Shown here one piece after another: positions 1 to 6,510 of a stretch of DNA of 10,613 nt. Numbering within the stretch: position 1 is the first letter of the stretch; every line of letters starts with the position of its first letter. The translations under genes and the position numbers were made by a program. A model generated the notes under the pieces. That model ran no database searches. It saw only the letters and a list, made by a program, of their open reading frames with translations, and had not been told where the DNA came from. The stretch is from Ruminococcaceae bacterium UBA1320 (GTDB lineage: Bacteria; Bacillota; Clostridia; Oscillospirales; Ethanoligenentaceae): positions 1 to 10,613 of the forward strand of contig DBTI01000025.1 in the NCBI GenBank assembly GCA_002306975.1, in the 5' to 3' direction.

Positions 1-132
1 TTCCATCCGCATAACGATGGTGACGCCCCTCGCCCCAACGGTGACGGCCCTCACCCATTCCAGCGTGCTGACGGCGACAGACCTTTTGAGAAAAAGCCTT
101 ACAACAGGTACGAGGATAAAGGCAACAGCTGA
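1..132 (+). CDS. C-terminal tail of an unidentified protein (5' partial)
   Basis: The frame starting at base 1 is open from the window edge to TGA at 130-132 and gives 43 residues. The tail is polar and low in complexity, rich in His, Pro, Asp, Gly and Asn at first (PHNDGD, RPNGDGPHP, RADGD), then basic and aromatic (FEKKPYNRYEDKGNS). No domain or motif can be recognised. Such tails occur at the ends of RNA-binding proteins and of some secreted or membrane proteins, but nothing here decides between these. A strong terminator follows 24 bases after the stop, which supports a real gene end. The family must be read from the upstream sequence. Confidence 0.6.
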   Translation, partial: FHPHNDGDAPRPNGDGPHPFQRADGDRPFEKKPYNRYEDKGNS

Positions 133-156
133 TTTTGATTTTTTAAAGATATAATG

Positions 157-198
157 AGAACCCGAGAAGGTGTTTTAAACTTTCTCGGGTTCTTTTTT
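157..198 (+). terminator. Rho-independent terminator of the left-edge gene
   Basis: A perfect 12-bp stem (157-168 with 182-193, AGAACCCGAGAA) encloses a 13-base loop and runs into a T tract at 193-198. It lies just after the stop at 132. Confidence 0.9.
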
Positions 199-275
199 GT
201 GTTTATAATTTTTTTTGTTCAGAAGAACATTCTTTTAATCCGAAAAATTATAGTTCACTGCTTATAAATATATAT

Positions 276-307
276 AAAAAGTCCCCTGATTCAATTTCAG
301 AGGACTT
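276..307 (-). terminator. Rho-independent terminator of the minus-strand operon
   Basis: The arms 279-289 and 297-307 (AAGTCCCCTGA against TCAGAGGACTT) pair with one C-A mismatch. The A run 276-280 becomes the U tail when read on the minus strand. It sits 31 bases beyond the stop of the membrane protein gene at 339. Confidence 0.85.
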
Positions 308-338
308 CTAAACCCTTATAAAATTTATGTATAAAAAA

Positions 339-920
339 CTACCTTTTCCCTTTTACAAACCCTTTCATCGTCGGCATAATCAGCAGCGCCAAAGCGCCGC
401 CGACAGCCGCTGTCACCAACTGTGGAACAGAGACTAACGCCACAAGTTTAGTCTCAAGTGCCGGTGCAATATGAAGCACCGGAACAACGATTTTTTCCGT
501 TGTCAGCCACATAGTGGCAGCCTTCAAAACCGCACCCGCCGCTACCCCTGTTATCTTTAAAGCGACGGCGCTGCTCTTGCCAAGCCCGTTAGAAGCACGG
601 AAGCAAAGCCACACTACAAAAACTATCACGAGGTTGCCGGCCATCACGACCGGAATCATCTGCGGCAGCTTGCCGGGGATGATTCCGAAAAACGCGGCAA
701 GTATCGGGGAAATCAGCGCTGACGTGCCGGCTGCCGACATGCCCGCAATATATGCGCCTACAATAAGTACAAGGTTAACAAGCGAACCGGTTATCAGCTG
801 ACTAAGTGTAACAGGCCCGATCACAATGGGCGGAATAACGTTTGAAAGCAGCTGAGCCAGCACGATAAGCGCAATAAGCATTGCCGTTTGCGTAACCCAT
901 AAAATTTTTTTGTTCTTCAT
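339..920 (-). CDS. Predicted ECF-type transporter S component (substrate unknown)
   Basis: This is a 193-residue, very hydrophobic protein with about six membrane segments. It has a short basic start (MKNKK), a Gly/Ala-rich middle (residues about 55-75) and a basic end (KGFVKGKR). Size, topology and a first helix of the type WVTQTAMLIALIVLAQLL resemble the S (substrate-capture) subunits of energy-coupling-factor importers, which bind vitamins or other small compounds and share an EcfA/A'/T module coded elsewhere. No such module is in the window, which would fit a group II S component. The start ATG at 920 has a GAAGG ribosome binding site at a suitable distance. The gene lies 27 bases after the YfbR-like gene and is presumably co-transcribed with it. 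The substrate cannot be read from the sequence; the nucleotidase partner hints at a nucleoside or base, by inference only. It could instead be an unrelated small membrane protein. Confidence 0.6.
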   Translation of the reverse strand: MKNKKILWVTQTAMLIALIVLAQLLSNVIPPIVIGPVTLSQLITGSLVNLVLIVGAYIAGMSAAGTSALISPILAAFFGIIPGKLPQMIPVVMAGNLVIVFVVWLCFRASNGLGKSSAVALKITGVAAGAVLKAATMWLTTEKIVVPVLHIAPALETKLVALVSVPQLVTAAVGGALALLIMPTMKGFVKGKR

Positions 921-947
921 TGCAAAACCTTCTTATCTATAAAATTT

Positions 948-1535
948 TTAATCGGCTTCCTGTTCATCAAGCGTGAGATAAAAGGCAGGTAAAAATTCAC
1001 CTATAAAAATATCAACCTCCGGCATGGCCATTTCCTTTAGGGATTGTTCCTGTGCGGCGGCGGCGCGGCGAAATTCACAGTTGCCCGCTTTTTCTTCCTC
1101 AATGCATTTAACAAGTGCGGAAAGTTTGTCTGCCGCTTTCACTATTTGCCACAGTTCCGCGTCTTCCTTGCGCGGTGTGGTGACATTTTCGTATGATCCG
1201 CGGATGTCGTCGGGCAAAGATGCTAAAAGCCTTTCGAGCGACGCTTTTTCAACCTCTTTATATGCGCCTCTTATCCCGCTGTTGAAATATTTGACCGGCG
1301 TGGGCAAGTCCCCTGTGAAGATTTCAGAGGCGTCGTGATACATGGCAAGTATGACGACCCTGCCCGCGTCCACCTGCCCGCCGCAGCGCGTGTTGCTGAT
1401 TACTGCGAGTGCGTGGGCGATATAAGCGGTATCAAAGCTGTGCTCCGCAAGGTTCTCACTGCGCGTGTTGCGCATAAGCCCCCAGCGGTTTATCAGCTTC
1501 ATACGTGACAATATGGCAAAAAAGCTGTTTTTCAT
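948..1535 (-). CDS. yfbR: YfbR-like HD-domain 5'-deoxynucleotidase
   Basis: The 195-residue product closely resembles E. coli YfbR (199 residues), which dephosphorylates deoxyribonucleoside 5'-monophosphates in the cytoplasm. The near-identical stretches I recall are SRMKLINRWGLMRN, LAEHS, AMYHDASE, TGDLPTPVKYFNS and the late AADKL. The HD metal ligands fall at H32, H67, D68 and D136, each one residue before the YfbR ligands as I remember them (33, 68, 69, 137), so the enzyme looks intact. I chose ATG at 1535 rather than the TTG codon just before it (1538), because AGGAAGG is then about eight bases upstream. It is the first gene of an operon with the membrane protein below. A promoter is visible at 1707-1735, giving a leader of roughly 165 bases that contains a hairpin element. 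Its likely role is dNMP turnover or salvage. Confidence 0.9.
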   Translation of the reverse strand: MKNSFFAILSRMKLINRWGLMRNTRSENLAEHSFDTAYIAHALAVISNTRCGGQVDAGRVVILAMYHDASEIFTGDLPTPVKYFNSGIRGAYKEVEKASLERLLASLPDDIRGSYENVTTPRKEDAELWQIVKAADKLSALVKCIEEEKAGNCEFRRAAAAQEQSLKEMAMPEVDIFIGEFLPAFYLTLDEQEAD

Positions 1536-1607
1536 CAACTTTTCCCTTCCTAATTAAAAAGATCTCACTCTTTATGAAATTATTATAACATTTACAAAAT
1601 TAAAGCG

Positions 1608-1689
1608 GAATAGTTTTGTTCTCTCTCCGGCTCAAGCGGATGGCTTCCGCCGGGGAAATCCTGATTTTCCATTTCATTTAAAACTATTC
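1608..1689. repeat. Hairpin element, copy A (leader of the yfbR operon)
   Basis: Outer arms GAATAGTTTT (1608-1617) and AAAACTATTC (1680-1689) are perfect complements. An inner GC-rich stem pairs CCGGC (1627-1631) with GCCGG (1649-1653), extended by CTCT-type pairs, around the core AAGCGGATGG (1634-1643). The core and its flanks match copy B at 1849-1957 in the same plus-strand orientation, while the outer arms differ in sequence. There is no T tract, so it is not an ordinary terminator. It may be a small palindromic or MITE-like repeat, or a structured leader RNA. Confidence 0.65.
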
Positions 1690-1695
1690 GTGTTG

Positions 1696-1799
1696 CAAAC
1701 GATTAAATTATAGCAAACAGCACTGGGTTTGTCCATGTTTAGGCAAACGGCTTATAGAATAATGCTTCAAAAATGAGCAAAATTAACAAATCGTTTGTT
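1696..1799. promoter_or_regulatory. Possible operator pair between the divergent promoters
   Basis: CAAACGATT (1696-1704) and AATCGTTTG (1789-1797) are exact reverse complements. The second sits inside a local dyad AACAAA-TCG-TTTGTT (1785-1799) that ends four bases before the plus-strand -35 box. The first lies at the expected transcription start of the minus-strand operon. This placement suits a shared repressor, and the half-sites look LacI-like, but no such regulator is in the window. Confidence 0.35.
1707..1735 (-). promoter_or_regulatory. Promoter of the yfbR operon
   Basis: On the minus strand, TGGACA (1735-1730) and TATAAT (1712-1707) are separated by exactly 17 bases. Transcription would start near 1700 and run through hairpin copy A to the ATG at 1535. 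Confidence 0.7.
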
Positions 1800-1802
1800 T
1801 TT

Positions 1803-1831
1803 TTGACACGCGATTAATGCTATAATATACT
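1803..1831 (+). promoter_or_regulatory. Promoter of the YfhO/GT2 operon
   Basis: TTGACA (1803-1808) and TATACT (1826-1831) are 17 bases apart. The leader would be about 160 bases and includes the whole of hairpin copy B. A TATAAT at 1821-1826 is a better -10 box by sequence, but it lies only 12 bases from the -35. Confidence 0.7.
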
Positions 1832-1848
1832 TACTATAAAACGTTATC

Positions 1849-1957
1849 TATAGCAATTTAAAAAGGAAAATGAAGAAATGTCTTTCCCCCTCGCTGAAGC
1901 GGATGGTCTCCGGCGGGAAGAAGCAAAAACAATTCCTTTCATTTTTAAATTGCTATA
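1849..1957. repeat. Hairpin element, copy B (leader of the YfhO gene)
   Basis: Perfect 16-bp terminal inverted repeats, TATAGCAATTTAAAAA (1849-1864) and its complement (1942-1957), bound a 109-base element. GGAA (1865-1868) can extend the stem with TTCC (1933-1936). The inner part 1881-1920 folds again: CTTTCCC-type bases pair with CGGCGGGAAG around AAGCGGATGG (1897-1906). The core matches copy A. The ends read TA-TAG...CTA-TA, which would suit a MITE inserted at a TA dinucleotide. Lying between promoter and start codon, it would be transcribed as a long hairpin in the mRNA leader. Confidence 0.7.
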
Positions 1958-2000
1958 AGTTCGGTAATCGGCGTTTTTAAAAAATATTAGAGGTGTAATA

Positions 2001-4499
2001 ATGCGGATTCAAGAATCGCTTGACAAACCGGTGCGATTAGGAAAGCATAACAGCCCATATCTGAGGGTGTTTTTAATTGCATTTTTTACCGCCCTTACAT
2101 TCCTTCTTCCATACATGATTCTTGACAAAGGCCTGTTCCTTTTTTACGGTGACTATTGCGTTCAGCAGGTGCCTTTTTACTCCCTTGCGCACGACGCTAT
2201 AAGGAGCGGAAACATCTGGTGGAACTGGAACACCGACCTCGGCGCGAATTTCATAGGCTCCTATGCCTTTTATCTTTTGGGAAGCCCTTTTTTCTGGCTG
2301 ACAATCCCGCTGCCGTCGGCGGCTGTTCCCTATATGCTAGGGCCGCTTCTCGCGCTTAAAATGTCGGTCGCGTCGATAACAGCCTACGCCTATATCTCCC
2401 GTTTTACAAAAAAGCAGGAGTACGCGGCGCTGGGCGCGCTTCTCTATGCTTTTTCAAGCTATTCTATTTATGATATATTCTTTAACCACTTTCACGAACC
2501 CATGGCGTTTTTCCCGCTTTTACTAATCGGTCTTGAGGAATTCATGGTTAATGACCGCCGGGGCGTTTTTGCCATAACGGTCTTTATAAACGCCCTTGTC
2601 AATTACAATTTCTTTGTCGGCGAGGTTGTTTTCATCGTCATTTACTGGTTTATCCGCATGTTCTCGGGCGACTGGAACATAACGTTTAAAAAATATCTGC
2701 TTCTCGCCTTTGAGGCTGTGATCGGCTTTACAATGAGCTGCGTCCTTATCATTCCCGCAGTGCTGGCGATAACGGGCAACCCGCGAACGTCCACCTTGCT
2801 TTCGGGCTGGAATCTGCTCGTTTATAACTGGCCGCAGCGCTATCTTGATATTATACATTCCGTGTTTTTCCCTCAGGATCTGCCCTCCGCTCCCAACTTC
2901 TTCCCCGATTCCAACGCAAAGTGGTCGTCGGTTGCGGCGTGGCTGCCGATGTTTTCAATGACCGGTGTTATCGCCTTCCTTTCCGCCAAGAAGGGGAACT
3001 GGCTGCGCCGTATTTTGCTGATCTGCTTTGTTTGTGCCCTTATTCCCGGGCTTAATTCGATGTTTGTCCTTTTAAACGACGCCTATTACGGGCGCTGGTT
3101 TTACATGGGCGTGCTGATGCTCTGCCTTGCCACAGTCTACGCTTTTGAGCACACCGAGATAGACTGCATGAGAGGGCTTCGCTTGACGGCGGGGATTACC
3201 GCGGCGTTCGCGCTCGGCATCGGGCTTATCCCCAAGATTGAAGACGGCAAGTTTATAAGACTGGGGCTTGAGGACGACCCCGCGCGGTTCTGGGCATATG
3301 TAGTTTTGGTTGCCGTCGGGCTAATAATCGTTTATCTGCTTTTAAAATACTTTGAAAAGGGTTCCTCCTCTTTCGCAAGTTATGCGACAATTGCCCTTGT
3401 CGTTATGGTATGCCTTTATGGCAACCTCTTTGTCTCTACCGGCAAAGGACTTGGCTGGGATGGAAGCTGGTTTAAAAAGACCGCCGTCGAGGGTGCGTCT
3501 GCCATCAAGGTTGACGAAACGCAGTTTTCGCGAATTGATGTTTTAAACGGCATCGACAATCAGGGCATGTTTTGGCATCTGCCGACAATAAACGCGTTTC
3601 AAAGTGTTGTGCCCGCTTCTATTATGAGCTATTACAACACAATCGGGGTTACGCGCGATGTCGGTTCAAGGCCGGATACCTCGTTCCCCGGTGTTCGCTG
3701 CCTTTTATCGGTCAAATATCTTTTTGACCAAAGCAACGCGACAACCATCGACATGCCCGGCTGGGAAGCCGTGGGCTCTCAGCTTGGCTTCAAGCAATGG
3801 GAAAATACAAACTATATTCCTATGGGGTTCACCTATACAAACTACATCTCCACACAGGATTTTCAAATTTCGCCGAACAAAGATAGAGTGCTTTTAAAAG
3901 CGCTTTTGCTAAACCCTGAACAAGTTTCACGTTACAGTGATATTCTCACTCCGTTCGATTCAAAAATCGGAGCGGATTTCAGCGATACAGCGTTGAGAAT
4001 CGACTGTGCGACAAGGCGCACAACCACGTGTTCGACCTTCGGTTATGACAACAAAGGGTTCTCAGCGTCGATCACTTTACCGTCAAAAAACCTTGTCTTT
4101 TTCAGTGTTCCCTATGATTCGGGGTGGACTGCGACAGTTAACGGCAAGGCGGCAAAGATTGAGGAGGTTAACATAGGTTTCATGGCGGTTGAGTGTCCCG
4201 CCGGCACAAGCAGCATTCGTTTTGATTACACAACACCCGGGCTTTATGCCGGCATAAAGGTTACCGCCGTTTCTGTGGTGATATTTGCTGTTTATCTGCT
4301 TTTCTGCCGCAGAAGGCGTAAACATAAAGCGGTGCGCATTACCGCCGGGTGCGAAGCGGCAGCTTTACTGCCGAGCGAAACGTATGAGCCCCAAGAAGAC
4401 AGTGTTTTGGATGGACCGATTGAACCGGATGAGCAAACCGCCGAAGGCAACAACGAAAATGACACAACGGAAGAAGGCAACAACGAAAACGGAGGTTAA
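2001..4499 (+). CDS. YfhO-family polytopic membrane glycosyltransferase (GT-C type)
   Basis: The 832-residue product has an N-terminal membrane helix (about 22-41), then an outer loop with FYGDYCVQQVPFY (48-60; D51 is the expected GT-C acidic residue) and WWNWNTDLGANF (73-84). About a dozen further helices run to residue 480. A large outer domain (about 481-745) ends in the YfhO hallmark VPYDSGWTATVNGK (703-716) with ECPAG (731-735). A last helix (about 748-768), a basic RRRRKHK stop and an acidic cytoplasmic tail follow. In Bacillus subtilis and Listeria the family moves a sugar from undecaprenyl phosphate onto lipoteichoic acid or a similar envelope polymer; the acceptor here is unknown. 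ATG 2001 follows AGAGGTG by five bases. The next gene, encoding the likely sugar-lipid synthase, starts two bases after the stop codon, so coupled translation is likely. The 35-residue tail of Glu, Asn and Gly is unusual. Confidence 0.88.
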   Translation: MRIQESLDKPVRLGKHNSPYLRVFLIAFFTALTFLLPYMILDKGLFLFYGDYCVQQVPFYSLAHDAIRSGNIWWNWNTDLGANFIGSYAFYLLGSPFFWLTIPLPSAAVPYMLGPLLALKMSVASITAYAYISRFTKKQEYAALGALLYAFSSYSIYDIFFNHFHEPMAFFPLLLIGLEEFMVNDRRGVFAITVFINALVNYNFFVGEVVFIVIYWFIRMFSGDWNITFKKYLLLAFEAVIGFTMSCVLIIPAVLAITGNPRTSTLLSGWNLLVYNWPQRYLDIIHSVFFPQDLPSAPNFFPDSNAKWSSVAAWLPMFSMTGVIAFLSAKKGNWLRRILLICFVCALIPGLNSMFVLLNDAYYGRWFYMGVLMLCLATVYAFEHTEIDCMRGLRLTAGITAAFALGIGLIPKIEDGKFIRLGLEDDPARFWAYVVLVAVGLIIVYLLLKYFEKGSSSFASYATIALVVMVCLYGNLFVSTGKGLGWDGSWFKKTAVEGASAIKVDETQFSRIDVLNGIDNQGMFWHLPTINAFQSVVPASIMSYYNTIGVTRDVGSRPDTSFPGVRCLLSVKYLFDQSNATTIDMPGWEAVGSQLGFKQWENTNYIPMGFTYTNYISTQDFQISPNKDRVLLKALLLNPEQVSRYSDILTPFDSKIGADFSDTALRIDCATRRTTTCSTFGYDNKGFSASITLPSKNLVFFSVPYDSGWTATVNGKAAKIEEVNIGFMAVECPAGTSSIRFDYTTPGLYAGIKVTAVSVVIFAVYLLFCRRRRKHKAVRITAGCEAAALLPSETYEPQEDSVLDGPIEPDEQTAEGNNENDTTEEGNNENGG
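4443..4489 (+). repeat. Tandem 17-bp repeat in the tail of the YfhO gene
   Basis: GAAGGCAACAACGAAAA occurs at 4443-4459 and again at 4473-4489, with a 30-base period in frame. It encodes EGNNEN twice in the acidic C-terminal tail, two residues before the stop. It is a candidate for slippage and length variation between strains. Confidence 0.85.
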
Positions 4500-4500
4500 A

Positions 4501-5445
4501 ATGAAAACTATTTATTTCGTTGTACCCTGCTACAACGAAGAGGCAGTGCTGCCTGAAACAGCAAAGCAGCTTTGCGCGCAAATTGACGGCCTTGTCCGTG
4601 ACGGGCTTGCGTCAAGTGAAAGTCGTGTGATGTTTGTTGACGACGGAAGCCGTGACCGCACATGGGAGCTGATCGCCTCGCTCAGCGAAAAAGAAACTTA
4701 TGTCTGCGGGCTTAAACTTTCCCGCAACTGCGGGCATCAAAACGCCTTGCTTGCCGGGCTTATGACCGCGAAAGATCTTTGTGACGCTATTATCTCGCTT
4801 GACGCTGATTTACAGGACGATGTCGAGGTTATCCCTGAATTTATACAGAAATTTAGCGAGGGGTGCGACATTGTTTACGGCGTTCGCAAAAGCCGCGCCA
4901 CCGACACAACGTTCAAGCGCGGCACAGCGCATGGCTTTTACCGTGTTATGCAATTGATGGGCGTTGAGCTTGTCAGCGACCACGCCGACTACCGCCTTAT
5001 GAGCCGCCGCGCCATTGAGTCGCTTTCACAATTCCGCGAGGTCAATCTGTTTCTGCGCGGAATGATGCCGGTTATCGGTTTTAAAACCGCCAATGTTTTT
5101 TACGAACGCCATGAGCGTTTTGCCGGGGAATCCAAATATCCGCTTAAAAAGATGATTGCGTTTGCTGTCGACGGCATAACCTCGTTCAGCACCGTGCCAC
5201 TTCGTATTATTAGCGGCATTGGCTTTGTCGTTTTCTTTATCAGCATAATCGTGCTTATCTATGCGCTTGTTGCAAAATTGACAGGCAATGCACTGTCGGG
5301 CTGGGCGACAACAATAGGATCAATCTGGCTTATCGGCGGCATACAGCTTTTGTGCACCGGAATCTGCGGCGAATATATCGGCAAGGTTTATAAAGAAGTA
5401 AAGGCGCGTCCGCGCTATTTTATTGACACGGCAATTATAAAATAA
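4501..5445 (+). CDS. CsbB/GtrB-like family 2 glycosyltransferase (polyprenyl-phosphate sugar synthase)
   Basis: The 314-residue protein has the full GT2 pattern: VVPCYNEE (7-14), VDDGSRDRTW (46-55), LSRNCGHQNALLAGL (73-87), the metal and nucleotide site SLDADLQDD (99-107), and the family run DYRLMSRRAIE (163-173). The catalytic domain is followed by two membrane helices (about 235-258 and 270-292) and a basic cytoplasmic end. This is the architecture of CsbB, GtrB, ArnC and DPM1 enzymes, which move a sugar from UDP- or dTDP-sugar to undecaprenyl phosphate on the inner face of the membrane. The open frame continues upstream to 4285, but ATG 4501 has GGAGG at 4491-4495 and opens directly into the conserved domain, so the extension is rejected. 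Pairing with a YfhO protein mirrors csbB-yfhO of Bacillus. The donor sugar (GlcNAc in B. subtilis) cannot be read here. Confidence 0.92.
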   Translation: MKTIYFVVPCYNEEAVLPETAKQLCAQIDGLVRDGLASSESRVMFVDDGSRDRTWELIASLSEKETYVCGLKLSRNCGHQNALLAGLMTAKDLCDAIISLDADLQDDVEVIPEFIQKFSEGCDIVYGVRKSRATDTTFKRGTAHGFYRVMQLMGVELVSDHADYRLMSRRAIESLSQFREVNLFLRGMMPVIGFKTANVFYERHERFAGESKYPLKKMIAFAVDGITSFSTVPLRIISGIGFVVFFISIIVLIYALVAKLTGNALSGWATTIGSIWLIGGIQLLCTGICGEYIGKVYKEVKARPRYFIDTAIIK

Positions 5446-5500
5446 ACAAATCGCTTCAGTGACAGATATATTTTTATGAAAATGAAACAGGGAAAACACC

Positions 5501-6328
5501 ATGAACGAGAATATCTACGATTTAGAGCTGCCTAAATTTAGTGAAGTTTACACAGTCGGCGAGCTCGCAAAGATGTCGGGCATCACCGTTCGCACACTGC
5601 AATATTACGACCGCTGCGGTCTTCTCACTTGCGCGCACAGCGAAGGCGGCAGACGGCTTTACGGACGTCACGACCTTATTCTTTTACAGCAGATTTTGTT
5701 TTTTAAATCCTTCGGGTTTTCACTTGCACAGATAAGGGACAGATTGATCGAGGTTAACTCCGGCGCAGAGCTTGCGAAACTGCTGACGACGCAGCGCGAT
5801 GTGATTAAAAGTGAAATCAAAAGCCTTAACAAGATGACTGAAAATCTCGAAAGCATAATTTGCGATGTGCAGGACTGCGACGAAATCGGCGCGGATAAAT
5901 TTGTGGCAATCGTTGAGACCGTAAAACTGACTGACCCGAACGCCTTTATGCTCAGATATTTCAACGAAAACCAGTTGGTTGAAATTACTGACCGCATGGG
6001 CAATTCTTCTGAAATGAAGGACCAGCAAAAGCGCTCTCAGCACCTGTTTGGCGAGCTGTTGCGGCTTTATCAGTCAGGGACCGACCCGAAGGGTGAGGAA
6101 GGACAGCAGCTTGCGGACAGCTTCTGGCAAATGGTTATGGATTTCAGCGGAGGAAACCCCGAGATGATCAAGTCGTTTATCTCAATGGGCATTGATTCTA
6201 AAAACTGGCCGGAGGATGCCAAGGAGCTTGGCGGCGCTGTCAGCGAGTTTATGTCAATCGCCATGTACACTTACTTTAAAAATAAAGGCATTCCGCTTGA
6301 CACTTTTGCAGCGTTAATAAAGCTATAA
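5501..6328 (+). CDS. MerR-family regulator with TipAS-like effector domain
   Basis: Of 275 residues, 17-85 form the MerR winged helix: YTVGELAKMSGITVRTLQYYDRCGLL, then EGGRRLYGRHDLILLQQILFFKSFGFSLAQIRDRL. Residues about 88-122 are the dimerising coiled coil. The C-terminal part (about 150-275), with YQSGTDPKGEEGQQLADSFWQMV and AVSEFMSIAMYTYF, resembles the TipAS antibiotic-binding domain of TipA, Mta and SkgA-type activators. There are about 16 residues before the usual MerR start. No good promoter is visible in the 55 bases before it, so it may be read through from the glycosyltransferase genes. The ribosome site (AGGG, nine bases from ATG) is modest. A terminator separates it from the ABC transporter, whose promoter has MerR-type geometry. 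That makes the ABC genes the likely target, switched on by a drug-like ligand. Confidence 0.88.
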   Translation: MNENIYDLELPKFSEVYTVGELAKMSGITVRTLQYYDRCGLLTCAHSEGGRRLYGRHDLILLQQILFFKSFGFSLAQIRDRLIEVNSGAELAKLLTTQRDVIKSEIKSLNKMTENLESIICDVQDCDEIGADKFVAIVETVKLTDPNAFMLRYFNENQLVEITDRMGNSSEMKDQQKRSQHLFGELLRLYQSGTDPKGEEGQQLADSFWQMVMDFSGGNPEMIKSFISMGIDSKNWPEDAKELGGAVSEFMSIAMYTYFKNKGIPLDTFAALIKL

Positions 6329-6344
6329 TTAAAAATCCAGCATG

Positions 6345-6373
6345 ATATCTCCCCTATCCTTTGGGGTAGATAT
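6345..6373. other. Hairpin after the MerR gene
   Basis: ATATCTCCCC (6345-6354) pairs with GGGG-AGATAT (6363-6373), with one bulged T at 6367 and an eight-base loop. No T tract follows. It probably acts as a 3'-end stabiliser or as an auxiliary to the terminator 14 bases downstream. Confidence 0.5.
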
Positions 6374-6386
6374 AAGACTATTCCGC

Positions 6387-6427
6387 AAAAAATCAGAGCT
6401 TGCCCTGTGGCTTGTTCTGATTTTTTT
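6387..6427 (+). terminator. Rho-independent terminator of the MerR gene
   Basis: AAAAAATCAGA (6387-6397) is the exact complement of TCTGATTTTTT (6416-6426), with an 18-base loop and seven Ts. The matching A run could also end transcripts on the other strand. Confidence 0.8.
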
Positions 6428-6447
6428 AAATTTCTCCGGTTTTTCTC

Positions 6448-6478
6448 TTGCTTGTTACGTTACGTAATGATATATAAT
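6448..6478 (+). promoter_or_regulatory. MerR-type promoter and operator of the ABC transporter genes
   Basis: TTGCTT (6448-6453) and TATAAT (6473-6478) are 19 bases apart. That is longer than the usual 17 and typical of promoters that MerR proteins activate by untwisting DNA. The spacer holds the dyad TTACGT-T-ACGTAA (6455-6467). The MerR gene next door is the obvious candidate regulator. The -35 box is a weak match, as expected for an activated promoter. Confidence 0.6.
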
Positions 6479-6510
6479 CATAAATATCAAAGGAAATGGA
6501 GGAAATTGAC

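Noticed and set aside
1694..1707. Possible CcpA cre site near TGCAAACGATTAAA
   Set aside because: Three or more mismatches to the cre consensus; the inverted pair with 1789-1797 is a better description.
1803..1826. TTGACA with the perfect TATAAT at 1821
   Set aside because: The spacer is only 12 bases. The overlapping TATACT at 1826 gives the normal 17.
2523..2858. Minus-strand open frame of 111 codons inside the YfhO gene
   Set aside because: Its product has no recognisable family, and the opposite strand encodes an intact, well-matched protein.
4285..4500. Upstream extension of the GT2 frame to an ATG at 4285, overlapping the YfhO gene by over 200 bases
   Set aside because: ATG 4501 has a well-placed GGAGG and starts right at the conserved VVPCYNEE segment. 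The extension is out of frame with YfhO, whose tail is plausible, and shows no family similarity.
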